Positions 1-8,630 of a stretch of 64,000 nucleotides of DNA are shown here, piece by piece. The notes below the pieces were generated by a model. The model saw only the letters and a program-made list of their open reading frames with translations. It was not told the origin of the DNA and did no database searches. The position numbers and the translations under genes are program-made. Each line of letters opens with the position of its first letter. Position 1 is the stretch's first letter. The stretch spans positions 558,001 to 622,000 of the forward strand of contig NZ_JACHNA010000001.1 of assembly GCF_014205175.1 (NCBI RefSeq), written 5' to 3'. Source of the stretch: Micrococcus cohnii. GTDB lineage: Bacteria > Actinomycetota > Actinomycetes > Actinomycetales > Micrococcaceae.

Positions 1-518
1 ACACGTACCGCAAAATCGGCGGCGAGTTCGAAGTCACCGACGACGGCATCCGCTTCTGGCACGCCGGCGGTGAACTGAAGCCGCTGGTGCTGGAGACCGA
101 TGTGCACCCGGGCTTCATGACCGACTGGCAGCAGCCGCTCGTCGTCGCGCTGACCCGGGCCGCCGGCGTCTCGATCGTCCACGAGACCGTGTACGAAAAC
201 CGTTTCGGGTTCACGGACGCCCTGGTGCGCATGGGCGCTTCGATCCAGTTGCATCGCGAGTGCCTGGGGTCCGTGCCGTGCCGCTTCGGGCAGCGCAACT
301 TCCTGCACTCGGCCGTCATCTCCGGTCCGACGACGCTGTCCGGGGCCGACTTCGATATCCCGGATCTGCGCGGCGGCTTCTCCCACCTCATCGCGGCGCT
401 CGCCGCGCGGGGCACGTCGCACGCGACCGGGCTGGAGATCATCAACCGTGGTTACGAGCACTTCATGGACAAGCTCCAGGGTCTCGGCGCCGATGTCGAA
501 CTGACCGACGACGCCTGA
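1..518 (+). CDS. murA: UDP-N-acetylglucosamine 1-carboxyvinyltransferase, 3' part
   Basis: This is the C-terminal ~170 residues of MurA; the reading frame is open from base 3 and the start lies before the window. MurA transfers enolpyruvate from PEP to UDP-GlcNAc, the first committed step of peptidoglycan synthesis, in the cytoplasm. The visible part carries the conserved segments PGFMTDWQQP, TVYENRFGF, SGPTTLSGADFDIPDLRGG and INRGYEHFMDKL, which are typical of the second half of the enzyme. The catalytic Cys region lies outside the window. The stop codon overlaps the plsC start (TGATG), so the two are translationally coupled. Confidence 0.96.
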   Translation, partial: TYRKIGGEFEVTDDGIRFWHAGGELKPLVLETDVHPGFMTDWQQPLVVALTRAAGVSIVHETVYENRFGFTDALVRMGASIQLHRECLGSVPCRFGQRNFLHSAVISGPTTLSGADFDIPDLRGGFSHLIAALAARGTSHATGLEIINRGYEHFMDKLQGLGADVELTDDA

Positions 519-1327
519 TGCGAGCCGCGCCCGCCACCGCCGAGGACGGCGTCCTCCCCGCCGCCGGGGCGGACACCCCGACGACGCCGTCGGCACCCGC
601 CAGCGCGCGCCCCGCCCTGTCGACCCGGCTGGGCTTCATGGCGGCGGCCGTGATCGTGCGTCCGGCCATGCGCCTGCTGGTGCGCCAGCGCTGGGAGCAC
701 GTCGAACGCATCCCACGTTCCGGCGCCATCCTTGCGGTGAACCACATCTCGGAGATCGACCCGGTCTCGATCGCCCACATGGTCTACAACCGGGGCATGC
801 TGCCGACGTTCCTCGCGAAATCCGAGCTGTGGGACGTGCCCGTGCTGGGCACGGTCCTCGATGTGCTGGGCATGGTGCCGGTGCAGCGAGTGGGCGACGG
901 CGGCCGTTCGCTCGAGGCTGCCCGAGGCGTCCTCGACCGCGGCGGCGCCGTCATCGTCTACCCCGAGGGCACCGTGACCCGCGATCCCGACGGGTGGCCG
1001 ATGGCGGGCCGCTCGGGGGCGGTGCGACTGGCCTTGCAGACCGGCGCTCCGCTCGTGCCGGTGGGGCAGTGGGGCATTCACCAGCTGCTTCCCTACCGGG
1101 CCCGTCGGCTCGCGGTGTGGCCGCGTAAGACCGCGCGCGTGCTCGTCGGGCATCCGGTCGATTTGTCGGACCTGCGGCAGTCTGCCGGCACGGCCTCAGC
1201 GCTGCGCGAGGGCACCGACCGCATGATGGAGGCCATCACCGACCTGGTCGGCCACCTGCGCGGCCAGAGGCCTCCCGAGCGGCGGTTCGACCCCCGCGGT
1301 CGCGGCGCGGCGGAGGTGCGCGCATGA
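518..1327 (+). CDS. plsC: 1-acyl-sn-glycerol-3-phosphate acyltransferase
   Basis: A 269-aa member of the PlsC/LPLAT family, which acylates lysophosphatidic acid to phosphatidic acid at the membrane. The catalytic NHxxxxD motif (NHISEID, from about residue 75) and the substrate-binding EGT motif (YPEGT, about residue 150) are both intact. The N-terminal ~35 residues are Ala/Pro-rich and not conserved in the family. The start is the ATG sharing one base with the murA stop; longer in-frame starts would run back inside murA. It overlaps gpsA by 4 nt (ATGA), so phospholipid assembly is coupled to glycerol-3-phosphate supply. Confidence 0.93.
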   Translation: MRAAPATAEDGVLPAAGADTPTTPSAPASARPALSTRLGFMAAAVIVRPAMRLLVRQRWEHVERIPRSGAILAVNHISEIDPVSIAHMVYNRGMLPTFLAKSELWDVPVLGTVLDVLGMVPVQRVGDGGRSLEAARGVLDRGGAVIVYPEGTVTRDPDGWPMAGRSGAVRLALQTGAPLVPVGQWGIHQLLPYRARRLAVWPRKTARVLVGHPVDLSDLRQSAGTASALREGTDRMMEAITDLVGHLRGQRPPERRFDPRGRGAAEVRA

Positions 1328-2361
1328 GCCGGGCGGAGCGCGTCGCGGTGCTCGGCGCTGGCAGCTGGGGCACCGCGTTCGCCACTGTGCTGGGGCAGAG
1401 CACGGCGCCTGTCGGCGCGCGCGCCGAGCAGATTGTGCTGTGGTCCCGTCGTCCCGAGGTGGCCGAGTCCGTCACCACGCGGCACGAGAACCCCGAGTAT
1501 CTGCCTGACGTCGAGCTGCCGTCTCACGTTAGCGCCACGACCTCTCTCGAGGAGGCGGTACGCGAGAGCGGTGTGGTCGTGGTCGCGGTCCCCGCGCAGA
1601 CGGTGCGCGCCACGCTCGCACGGGTGCGTGATCACCTGGCCCCCGACGCGGTCGTGGTCTCGCTCGTCAAGGGCCTCGAGAGAGAGACGGACGCACGCAT
1701 GTCCGAGGTCTGCGCCGGCGAGCTGGACCTGGCCGAGGACCGGTTCGCCGTCGTCTCCGGACCCAATCTCGCCCTCGAGATCGCGCGGGGCGAACCCACC
1801 GCCACGGTTGTCGCCTCCCGATCGAACGCGACGGCCGAGCGGGTCGCCGCGCTCATGGCCGGACGCACGTTCCGCCCGTACACGAACCACGACGTCGTCG
1901 GCGTGGAGGTCGGCGGCGTGGTCAAGAACGTCATCGCCCTGGCGGTGGGGATCTGTGACGGCCAGGGGCTCGGGGACAACTCGAAGGCCTCCGTGATCAC
2001 CCGCGGACTGGCCGAGACCACCCGTCTGGCCATCGCCCTGGGCGGCGAAGCCGAGACGATGGCGGGCCTGGCGGGACTGGGGGACCTGGTGGCGACGTGC
2101 GCGTCACCGCTGTCCCGCAACCGCAGCGCCGGCCGTCTGATCGGCACCGGGCTCACCGTCGACGAGGCCGTGGCCGCCATGAAACAGACGGCGGAGGGCA
2201 TCAAGTCCGTCTCCGCCGTCGTCCACCTCGCACGGCAGCACGGAGTCGAGATGCCCATCTGCGAGGCCATCAACGCCGTGGTCAACGGCGAGCTCGAGGT
2301 GTCGACGCTCGCCGAGCTGCTGCTCTCACGCAATCTGAAATCGGAAGGACGCCGCGCATGA
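1324..2361 (+). CDS. gpsA: Glycerol-3-phosphate dehydrogenase [NAD(P)+]
   Basis: A 345-aa full-length GpsA, which reduces dihydroxyacetone phosphate to sn-glycerol-3-phosphate for phospholipid backbones. The N-terminal Rossmann motif is clear (VLGAGSWGTAF from residue 9). SLVKGLE, SGPNLALEIARGEP, VGGVVKNVIALAVGICDG and the helical C-terminal domain with AGLGDLVATC follow in family order. Its start overlaps the plsC stop (ATGA), and its own stop overlaps the ddl start (ATGA), giving a tight murA-plsC-gpsA-ddl operon. Confidence 0.97.
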   Translation: MSRAERVAVLGAGSWGTAFATVLGQSTAPVGARAEQIVLWSRRPEVAESVTTRHENPEYLPDVELPSHVSATTSLEEAVRESGVVVVAVPAQTVRATLARVRDHLAPDAVVVSLVKGLERETDARMSEVCAGELDLAEDRFAVVSGPNLALEIARGEPTATVVASRSNATAERVAALMAGRTFRPYTNHDVVGVEVGGVVKNVIALAVGICDGQGLGDNSKASVITRGLAETTRLAIALGGEAETMAGLAGLGDLVATCASPLSRNRSAGRLIGTGLTVDEAVAAMKQTAEGIKSVSAVVHLARQHGVEMPICEAINAVVNGELEVSTLAELLLSRNLKSEGRRA

Positions 2362-3506
2362 GCGAGACCGGCCCCCACCCCACCGCCGCGACCGGCGCCG
2401 CCGAGCGTCCGCGCGTCCTGCTGCTCTTCGGCGGCCGCTCGAGCGAGCACTCCGTCAGCTGCGTGACCGCCGCCGGCGTGCTCAACGCCGTCGACGACTC
2501 CCGCTGGGACGTCGTTCCGGTCGGAGTCGCTCCGTCGGGGCTCTGGTCCGCCGAGCCGATGGACATCGCCTCATGGGACCTGCGTTCGTCGCCGGCGCCG
2601 GAGGTCCCCGAGCCGGAGCGGCCCGTGAACCTGCGGGCCACGGCGGAGGGGCGGACCGAGCTGGTCGACGTCGATGGCTGCTCCCTCGGGCACATCGACG
2701 TCGTCTTCCCCCTGTTGCACGGGCCCTTCGGTGAGGACGGCACGATGCAGGGGCACTTCGAGACCCTGGACCTGCCCGCGGTCGGCTGCGGCGTGCTGGC
2801 CTCGGCCGTCGGCATGGACAAGCACTTCATGAAGGTGGCGTTTCAGGCAGCCGGGCTCGAGGTGGGCCCGTGGGAGCTGATCACGGACCGGCAGTGGCGG
2901 CGCGACCCCGACCACGCCCTGCGCCGGGCGGCGCGGCTCGAGTTCCCCGTGTTCGTCAAGCCCGCGCGGGCCGGTTCGTCCTTCGGGATCAGCCGCGTCC
3001 AGGACCCGGCCGATCTGCGCGCCGCCATCGAGCATGCCCGTCGTTTCGACCCGCGGGTCGTGGTCGAGGCGGGGATCCTGGGACGAGAGATCGAGTGCGC
3101 CGTGCTCGACGGTCACGGCACGGATGAGCCTCGGGCGTCGTTGCCCGGCGAGATCGTCGTCGTGGAGCAGGCCGGTGGACACCAGTTCTACGACTTCGAG
3201 GCGAAGTACCAGCAGCAGGGGGCCGCGGAGCTCTCCTGCCCGGCCGAGCTCGAGGAACCGGCCCAGCAGCAGCTGCGCGAACTCGCCGTGCGGGCCTTCG
3301 AGGCCGTCGACGGCGCCGGACTGGGGCGCTGCGACTTCTTCTACACGCCTGACGGGCGCTGGATCGTCAACGAGATCAACACGATGCCCGGTTTCACCCC
3401 GATCAGCATGTATCCGGCGCTCTGGGAGCGCAGCGGCATCGGCTACGCCCAGCTGGTCGACGAGCTGATCACCCTGGCGATCGAACGGGGACCGGGCCTG
3501 CACTGA
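2358..3506 (+). CDS. ddl: D-alanine--D-alanine ligase
   Basis: A 382-aa ATP-grasp ligase that joins two D-alanines for the peptidoglycan stem peptide. It shows the N-terminal LLFGGRSSEHSVSC motif, HGPFGEDGTMQG, the ATP-grasp segment FPVFVKPARAGSSFGISRV, and the C-terminal EINTMPGFTPISMYP loop that binds Mg2+ and substrate. The start at 2358 overlaps the gpsA stop by 4 nt and puts the first motif about 20 residues in, the normal distance. It is the last gene of the murA-led operon and faces the convergent DUF3515 gene across a repeat-bearing 106-bp gap. Confidence 0.97.
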   Translation: MSETGPHPTAATGAAERPRVLLLFGGRSSEHSVSCVTAAGVLNAVDDSRWDVVPVGVAPSGLWSAEPMDIASWDLRSSPAPEVPEPERPVNLRATAEGRTELVDVDGCSLGHIDVVFPLLHGPFGEDGTMQGHFETLDLPAVGCGVLASAVGMDKHFMKVAFQAAGLEVGPWELITDRQWRRDPDHALRRAARLEFPVFVKPARAGSSFGISRVQDPADLRAAIEHARRFDPRVVVEAGILGREIECAVLDGHGTDEPRASLPGEIVVVEQAGGHQFYDFEAKYQQQGAAELSCPAELEEPAQQQLRELAVRAFEAVDGAGLGRCDFFYTPDGRWIVNEINTMPGFTPISMYPALWERSGIGYAQLVDELITLAIERGPGLH

Positions 3507-3529
3507 CCGACCCGGCCGGGGCCGCGGGC

Positions 3530-3587
3530 CAGCGGTCCGGGCGCCCGAAGGCACGGGCTAGCGGCCCGGGCATCCGAAGGCACGAGC
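3530..3587. repeat. Tandem 29-bp direct repeat, two imperfect copies
   Basis: Copies at 3530-3558 and 3559-3587 match at about 24 of 29 positions (shared core GCGG-CCGGGC, then CCGAAGGCACG). They fill the gap between the convergent ddl and DUF3515 genes, so they are not coding. Confidence 0.7.
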
Positions 3588-3602
3588 CGCCAAGGTCGTG
3601 CC
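3579..3602. terminator. Possible bidirectional terminator hairpin between ddl and DUF3515
   Basis: GGCACGA (3579-3585) pairs perfectly with TCGTGCC (3596-3602) across a 10-nt loop. It lies between two convergent genes, where a terminator is expected. There is no T-tract, and 7 bp is modest, so support is partial. Confidence 0.4.
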
Positions 3603-3612
3603 GGCGCGCAGC

Positions 3613-4098
3613 TCAGCGGACCGGCTCGGCGTCCTCGAGGTTCACGCAGCCGCGTTCGGCCGGGATCTGGGAGACGGCCCCGCCGAGGCCGACCATGACC
3701 GCGTCCGAGGTGGCCCGTGACTTGTCGAAGAGCACCTCGACGGCCGGGTCCCGCCCGTAGGTGGTGATCCGCCAGTTCGCGTCCTCGTCCTTGACCACCC
3801 AATCCACGCCCTCCGCGGTGACGCACCGATCGGTCGTCGGCGCGGGCGGCTCGACGCCGCAGCGCAGCACGACGGCGGCCGGATCGCCCCAGACCGCGGT
3901 GGCTTGGCTGTCGGTCGGCCGCAACGGCTCGCCGCCGAGCTCCTCGGGCATCGCCACCATGGCGGAGGCGCAGACCGGGTCGTTCGCGTGCGGCGCGGCC
4001 TCGACGGTCGCGACGCGCCCCGAGCAGCCGGACGCGGCCAGCGCGGTCGCGGACAAGATCAGGGTGAGGGCGGTGCGGCGGCGGTCAGGAGGAAACAC
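3613..4098 (-). CDS. DUF3515 family lipoprotein
   Basis: A 161-aa protein of the actinobacterial DUF3515 family, function unknown. The N-terminus is a lipoprotein signal peptide: basic start, hydrophobic core LTLILSATALAA, then a lipobox-like A-S-G-C with Cys at about residue 25. This predicts anchoring to the outer face of the membrane. The mature part contains the family pattern around WGDPAAVVLRCG, a second Cys pair, and a late GC. In many actinobacteria the gene sits next to ddl, as here. The GTG start at 4098 is supported by a -10-like box six bases upstream, implying leaderless translation. Confidence 0.85.
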   Translation of the reverse strand: MFPPDRRRTALTLILSATALAASGCSGRVATVEAAPHANDPVCASAMVAMPEELGGEPLRPTDSQATAVWGDPAAVVLRCGVEPPAPTTDRCVTAEGVDWVVKDEDANWRITTYGRDPAVEVLFDKSRATSDAVMVGLGGAVSQIPAERGCVNLEDAEPVR

Positions 4099-4104
4099 CG
4101 CGCC

Positions 4105-4110
4105 AGCCTA
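4105..4110 (-). promoter_or_regulatory. -10 box of a leaderless promoter for the DUF3515 gene
   Basis: TAGGCT on the minus strand, 6 nt before the GTG start at 4098. No Shine-Dalgarno is present. Confidence 0.55.
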
Positions 4111-4163
4111 TCGAGGCCTGCCTGTCCGCGCAGTCCAGACCGGATGGGCGCCCAGTCGTGACC

Positions 4164-4169
4164 TACCAT
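4164..4169 (+). promoter_or_regulatory. Possible -10 box for the LCP gene
   Basis: TACCAT about 60 nt upstream of the GTG start at 4232. No good -35 was seen. Confidence 0.3.
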
Positions 4170-4231
4170 GGAGCCGATCAGCCCGGGGCGTCCTGCCGTG
4201 CTCCCCGGCCCGAGCCGACCTGGAGGCCTCC

Positions 4232-5326
4232 GTGAGCCGTTCCTCGAATTCTGCCCGCCCGCGACGCCGGCGCCCGGTGCTCCTGACGGTCGTCGGTCTG
4301 CTGTGTGCGGCCCTCATCGCGGCCGGCATCGGCATCGTCTGGTATTTCGGCGGCATCGCGCAGACCCTCGACGGCATCAAGCGCTTCGAGGGCACCGTGT
4401 TCCCCGAGGAGTCGTTGCGGCCGGGGCAGGGGCGCGAACCCTATGCACCGACGACGACGGGCCCCGGCGAGGTGCAGGGTCCCAAGGCCGCGGGCTCCGA
4501 GGAGGACGCCGACGACAAGGCCGTCGACATCGTGCTGATCGGTGCGGATTCGGGGGACCCGAACGGTGAGAAGAAAGACGTGGAGAGCCTGAATGAGGTG
4601 GGCCGCTCCGACACCATCATGTGGGTCCACATCGACGGTGGCCGCGAGAATGTGCAGGTCATGTCGATCATGCGTGACACCTGGCTGCCCGTGCCCGGTC
4701 ACGGCGATCGCAAGATCAACGCGGCCTTCGCGCTCGGCGGCGTGCCCACCGCCGTGGCCACCCTCGAGAACATGTTCCAGGCCAGGGTCGATCACGTCGT
4801 GGCCATCGACATGGCGGGGTTCAAAGATCTCGTCGACGCCCTGGGCGGGGTCACCGTGAACAACCCGCGCGAGTTCACCTCGGCGTTCACCACCGGGGAG
4901 AAGATCACCTTCGAGAAGGGGCCGATCGAACTCAACGGCGAGGAGGCCCTCGCGTTCGCGCGCGAACGCAAGACCTTCGGCGACGGCGACTTCACCCGCG
5001 TCGAGAACCAGCAGCTGCTCGTCAAGGCGATCGTCGCGAAATCGCTGTCGCGCACGAATCTGTCGAACCCGGAGTCGGTCCGCGGCTCGATCGAGGCCTT
5101 CGCCCCATACCTGACTTTCGACCAGTCACTCGACAACGGCCGACTGTTCGACCTGGCCTGGTCGATGCGTCACCTGCGGGGTGAGGACATCCAGATGTCG
5201 ACCGTGCCGACGAACGGCACCGGCATGGCCGGGGACCAGGCCGTGGTGTGGCCGGACTGGAAGAGCATCCGGCAGATCGGCAAGGGCATCCGGACGGGCA
5301 CCCTGGACGAGGTGCTGGCCCCATGA
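4232..5326 (+). CDS. LCP (LytR-CpsA-Psr) family cell-wall glycopolymer ligase
   Basis: A 364-aa membrane-anchored protein: about 15 basic N-terminal residues, one transmembrane helix (about residues 16-38), a short linker, then an extracellular LCP domain (about residues 95-330). Hallmarks are DIVLIGADSG, RSDTIMWVHID, SIMRDTWLPVPG followed by KINAAFALGG, MAGFKDLVDALGGV and ALAFARERKTFGDGDFTRVENQQ, including the conserved Arg/Asp residues that bind the polyprenyl-pyrophosphate substrate. LCP enzymes attach teichoic or teichuronic acids, arabinogalactan or capsule to peptidoglycan. The GTG start has TGGAGG just upstream. It overlaps the DAK2 gene by ATGA. A second LCP gene at 14691 heads the glycopolymer locus. 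Confidence 0.93.
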   Translation: MSRSSNSARPRRRRPVLLTVVGLLCAALIAAGIGIVWYFGGIAQTLDGIKRFEGTVFPEESLRPGQGREPYAPTTTGPGEVQGPKAAGSEEDADDKAVDIVLIGADSGDPNGEKKDVESLNEVGRSDTIMWVHIDGGRENVQVMSIMRDTWLPVPGHGDRKINAAFALGGVPTAVATLENMFQARVDHVVAIDMAGFKDLVDALGGVTVNNPREFTSAFTTGEKITFEKGPIELNGEEALAFARERKTFGDGDFTRVENQQLLVKAIVAKSLSRTNLSNPESVRGSIEAFAPYLTFDQSLDNGRLFDLAWSMRHLRGEDIQMSTVPTNGTGMAGDQAVVWPDWKSIRQIGKGIRTGTLDEVLAP

Positions 5327-6333
5327 CCCGGAGCTCGCAGCCCGGCTGGCCGCTGCTGCGCACGTGGCTGACGGTCGCGGAACGGAGCGCACACGCCACG
5401 GCCGCGCGACTGGACACGCTCAACGTCTTTCCGGTCCCGGACGCGGACACCGGGACGAACCTGCACGCCACGCTCTCCGCCGCCGCGGACCGTGCGCGGG
5501 CCCTCCCGGATGACTCGGCCCCCGACGCGGCGATGCGGGAGTGCGGCGTGGCCGCGCTGCGGGCAGCCCGCGGCAACTCCGGCACGCTGCTGGCGGTGAC
5601 CCTGGCCGGGATGGCCGAGCCGCTCGGCCCGAACAGTACCGTCGACGCGGCGACGCTGACCGCGTGTCTGGCCTCGGCCGAACGCGACGCGCGCGAGGCC
5701 TTGGCCGCCCCGTGCGAGGGAACCCTGCTCTCGGTGCTCTCCGCCGTGGCCTCCCACGCCGGGCAGGCCGTCGTGGAGGACGCGGAGACCGGCCTCGTAC
5801 CGCTGGTTGAATCCTGCGTTGACGTGGCCCATGAGGCGGTCCGTCGCACCGAGCAGCAGCTGGAGCCGTTGCGCGTCGCCGGGGTGGTCGACGCGGGTGC
5901 CGTCGGTCTGCTGTGGGTGCTGGAGTCGCTGCGCGCCGCTGTCGTCGCCGATGCGGTCCGGACCGACCTTGCCGACGACCTGCACGGCTTCGGGCCGCGA
6001 GAACGGGGAGCGGACGAGGCGACCGTCGTGTCCGAGGACGCTGACCCCGGCGGTGCGGGCGTCGAGGTGATGTGTCTGCTCGAGCTGTCTCCGCTCGGCG
6101 CCGCGTCGCTGCGTCAACGTCTCACCGAAGGCGCCGAGGCCGTGATCCTGGCACCCGTCACGCGCTCGGCGGGGCCCGAGTCCTCCGGGACATGGCGGGT
6201 GCACTTCCACGTGCCCGACGCCCAGACCGGGCACGCCCTGCTCTCGGACGCCGGTCCGCCGCAGCAGCTGACCGTCACGGACCTGAGCCGGAGCGGCCCC
6301 GGAACGGCTGACGCGCATGTCGGCTGCCGCTGA
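5323..6333 (+). CDS. DAK2 domain protein, short form
   Basis: A 336-aa protein with an N-terminal DAK2 (DhaL-like) domain: NVFPVPDADTGTNLHATLSAA carries the three-Asp Mg2+/ADP ligand set, followed by AALRAARGNSGTLLAV and, around residues 180-190, VVDAGAVGLLWVLESL. In Gram-positive FakA/YloV proteins this domain binds ATP and phosphorylates fatty acids held by FakB. FakA-like proteins usually run to about 550 aa, with middle and C-terminal domains. Here only ~110 residues follow DAK2, so a large part is missing or diverged. It overlaps the LCP gene upstream (ATGA) and recG downstream (17 nt). Substrate is unknown. Confidence 0.8.
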   Translation: MTRSSQPGWPLLRTWLTVAERSAHATAARLDTLNVFPVPDADTGTNLHATLSAAADRARALPDDSAPDAAMRECGVAALRAARGNSGTLLAVTLAGMAEPLGPNSTVDAATLTACLASAERDAREALAAPCEGTLLSVLSAVASHAGQAVVEDAETGLVPLVESCVDVAHEAVRRTEQQLEPLRVAGVVDAGAVGLLWVLESLRAAVVADAVRTDLADDLHGFGPRERGADEATVVSEDADPGGAGVEVMCLLELSPLGAASLRQRLTEGAEAVILAPVTRSAGPESSGTWRVHFHVPDAQTGHALLSDAGPPQQLTVTDLSRSGPGTADAHVGCR

Positions 6334-8596
6334 ACCGCATCCCTTCGACGTCCCGCTGCGCGGGCTGCTGGGTGCACGCACCGCCGGGCGGCTCGAGAAG
6401 GAACTCGGGCTGCGCACGTGCGGAGAGCTGCTCGACCACGTGCCCCGGCGCTGGATCGAACGCGGGGAACTGACGTCGATCGCGAGCCTGCCCATCGACG
6501 AGCAGGTCACCATCGTCGCCGAGGTCACCGATGTCTCCACGCGCCGCATGCACAGCAGACCCGGATTCATCGTCGACGTCACCGTCGCGGACCCCGACCT
6601 CGATGGGTCATCCGGCGCGAGCCTGTCCATGGCCTACTTCAACGGACACGAGGCACGCCGCCGCCTGAGCCCCGGCGTCCGTGCCATGTTCCAGGGGAAG
6701 ACGACCCTGTATCGCGGCAGGGTCACGCTCAACAACCCCGACTTCACGGTGCTCGACGCCGAGGCGGAGGGGGACCCGGATGTCCGGCCGCTGCCCGTCT
6801 ATCCGGCGACCGCGAAGCTGCCCAGCTGGGTCCTGCGCGAGGCCGTGGAGACCGTGCTCGACGGCGTGGACTGGGGCAGGGTCGAGGACGTCCCCGCACC
6901 GGCCGTCCGCGCGGCCATCGGCACGCAGACAGGCACGGTTGCGCTGCCCGACGTCGAGGGCGCCTACCGAGGCATGCACGCACCGGATGAGGTGTCCTGT
7001 GTGGAGCCGGCGCGCCAGAGCCTGGCCCTGCGGGAGGCGCTCGTGACCCAGGCGGGCCTGGCACGACGCCGGGCCGCGACTCGACGGCAGCAGGGCCGCG
7101 CCTGGCCGAGGGTCGAGGCGGGCCTGGTGGACGCGCTGCTGCAACGGCTGCCCTTCGAACGCACGCAGGGGCAGATCACGGTGGGGGAGCGGATCGGCGC
7201 GGACCTGGCCGACTCGGCTCCGATGAGCCGGCTGCTGCAGGGCGATGTCGGTGCGGGCAAGACGCTCGTGGCCCTGCTGGCGATGCTGCAGGTCGTCGAC
7301 GCCGGCGGGCAGGCCGCGCTGGTGGCGCCCACCGAAGTGCTGGCCCAGCAGCACCACCGCAGCCTGCTGGAGCTGCTCGGACCGCTGGCCCGCAGGGGTG
7401 ACAGCGCCGCGGGGCACGGCCCCTTCTTGTTCGACGAGGCCGCGCAGTCGGGACCGACGACGCGGGTCGAACTGCTCACCGGGTCGATGCGCACGGCCGC
7501 GCGGCGCGAGGCGATGCTCGCGATGGCCTCGGGCCAGGCGGGCATCACCGTCGGCACCCACGCCCTGCTCTCGGAGAAGGTCGGCTTTGCGCAGCTGGGC
7601 CTCGTCGTCGTGGACGAACAGCACCGTTTCGGCGTCGACCAGCGCGAGGCCCTGCGGCGCGCCAACCCGGGAACGCATCTGCTGGTCATGTCCGCGACGC
7701 CGATCCCGCGCTCGGTCGCGATGACCGTCTTCGGCGACCTCGACCTCACGGTGCTCGAGGGGCTGCCGTCCGGGCGGCGCCCCGTGCGCACGCACGTGGC
7801 GCGCGTGGCGCACGGCCCGCGCATCGTCGACCGCGTGTGGGAGGTCATCTCCGAGCATGTGCGCGACGGGCGTCAGGCATTCGTGGTGTGCCCGCGGATC
7901 GACCCGGACCCGGAGGATCCCGCGCACGCCAACGTCGAGGACATGCTCGAGCGGATGCGGCGGCTGCCCGCGCTGGCCGGGGTGCGTGTGGCGGCCGTCC
8001 ACGGTCGCATGGAGCAGGCCGAGCAGGACGAGGTCATGCGTGCCGTCGCCGCCGGCGAGGTGGACGTGCTCGTGGCCACCACGGTGATCGAGGTCGGGGT
8101 GGACGTGCCCAACGCCAGCGTCATGGCCGTGCTCGACGCCGAGGACTTCGGCCTGTCGACCCTGCACCAGCTGCGCGGTCGGGTCGGACGCGGCGGGCAC
8201 CCGGCGCTGTGTCTGTTGGTCACGCGGCTGCCGGACGGGCACCGCAGCCTCGAGCGGCTCGAGGTGCTCGAGGCCACCGATGACGGGATGCGCATCGCTC
8301 GCGAGGACCTGCGTCAGCGCGGCGTGGGCGACGTGCTCGGCGCGGCACAGTCCGGGCTGCGGACCGGGCTGCGCCATCTGGACGTCGTGGGCGACGCCGC
8401 GCTCGTGGCGTTCGCGGCGGACGTCGTGATCGAGCCGGCATCCGCTTCCGGTGCGGCGTCGAACGAGGAGACATCGGCCGACGGGCCTCGCCGCGATGCG
8501 CTGCTGACGGACCGGGACCGGGCGCAGCTGGCGGCCGCCGTCGACCGGTTCGAGCGGCTGCGTACCGACGCGGTCGACTATGCCCGGAAGGGCTGA
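6317..8596 (+). CDS. recG: ATP-dependent DNA helicase RecG
   Basis: A 759-aa superfamily 2 helicase that remodels stalled replication forks and branch-migrates Holliday junctions. An N-terminal wedge/OB domain (residues ~60-160) is followed by the helicase core: Walker A GDVGAGKT at about residue 309, LVAPTEVLAQQHH, the DEQH box with downstream HRFGVDQR at about 432, MSATPIPRS, HGRMEQAEQDEVM, TTVIEVGVDVPNA and HQLRGRVGRG. It is a little longer than typical RecG because of a low-complexity insert before the C-terminus. The start lies inside the DAK2 gene; RecG next to a DAK2 gene and rsmD is common in Gram-positives. Confidence 0.97.
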   Translation: MSAAAEPHPFDVPLRGLLGARTAGRLEKELGLRTCGELLDHVPRRWIERGELTSIASLPIDEQVTIVAEVTDVSTRRMHSRPGFIVDVTVADPDLDGSSGASLSMAYFNGHEARRRLSPGVRAMFQGKTTLYRGRVTLNNPDFTVLDAEAEGDPDVRPLPVYPATAKLPSWVLREAVETVLDGVDWGRVEDVPAPAVRAAIGTQTGTVALPDVEGAYRGMHAPDEVSCVEPARQSLALREALVTQAGLARRRAATRRQQGRAWPRVEAGLVDALLQRLPFERTQGQITVGERIGADLADSAPMSRLLQGDVGAGKTLVALLAMLQVVDAGGQAALVAPTEVLAQQHHRSLLELLGPLARRGDSAAGHGPFLFDEAAQSGPTTRVELLTGSMRTAARREAMLAMASGQAGITVGTHALLSEKVGFAQLGLVVVDEQHRFGVDQREALRRANPGTHLLVMSATPIPRSVAMTVFGDLDLTVLEGLPSGRRPVRTHVARVAHGPRIVDRVWEVISEHVRDGRQAFVVCPRIDPDPEDPAHANVEDMLERMRRLPALAGVRVAAVHGRMEQAEQDEVMRAVAAGEVDVLVATTVIEVGVDVPNASVMAVLDAEDFGLSTLHQLRGRVGRGGHPALCLLVTRLPDGHRSLERLEVLEATDDGMRIAREDLRQRGVGDVLGAAQSGLRTGLRHLDVVGDAALVAFAADVVIEPASASGAASNEETSADGPRRDALLTDRDRAQLAAAVDRFERLRTDAVDYARKG

Positions 8597-8630
8597 GCAG
8601 CAGGACCGAGGCCATGGAAAGGAGCAGCTG

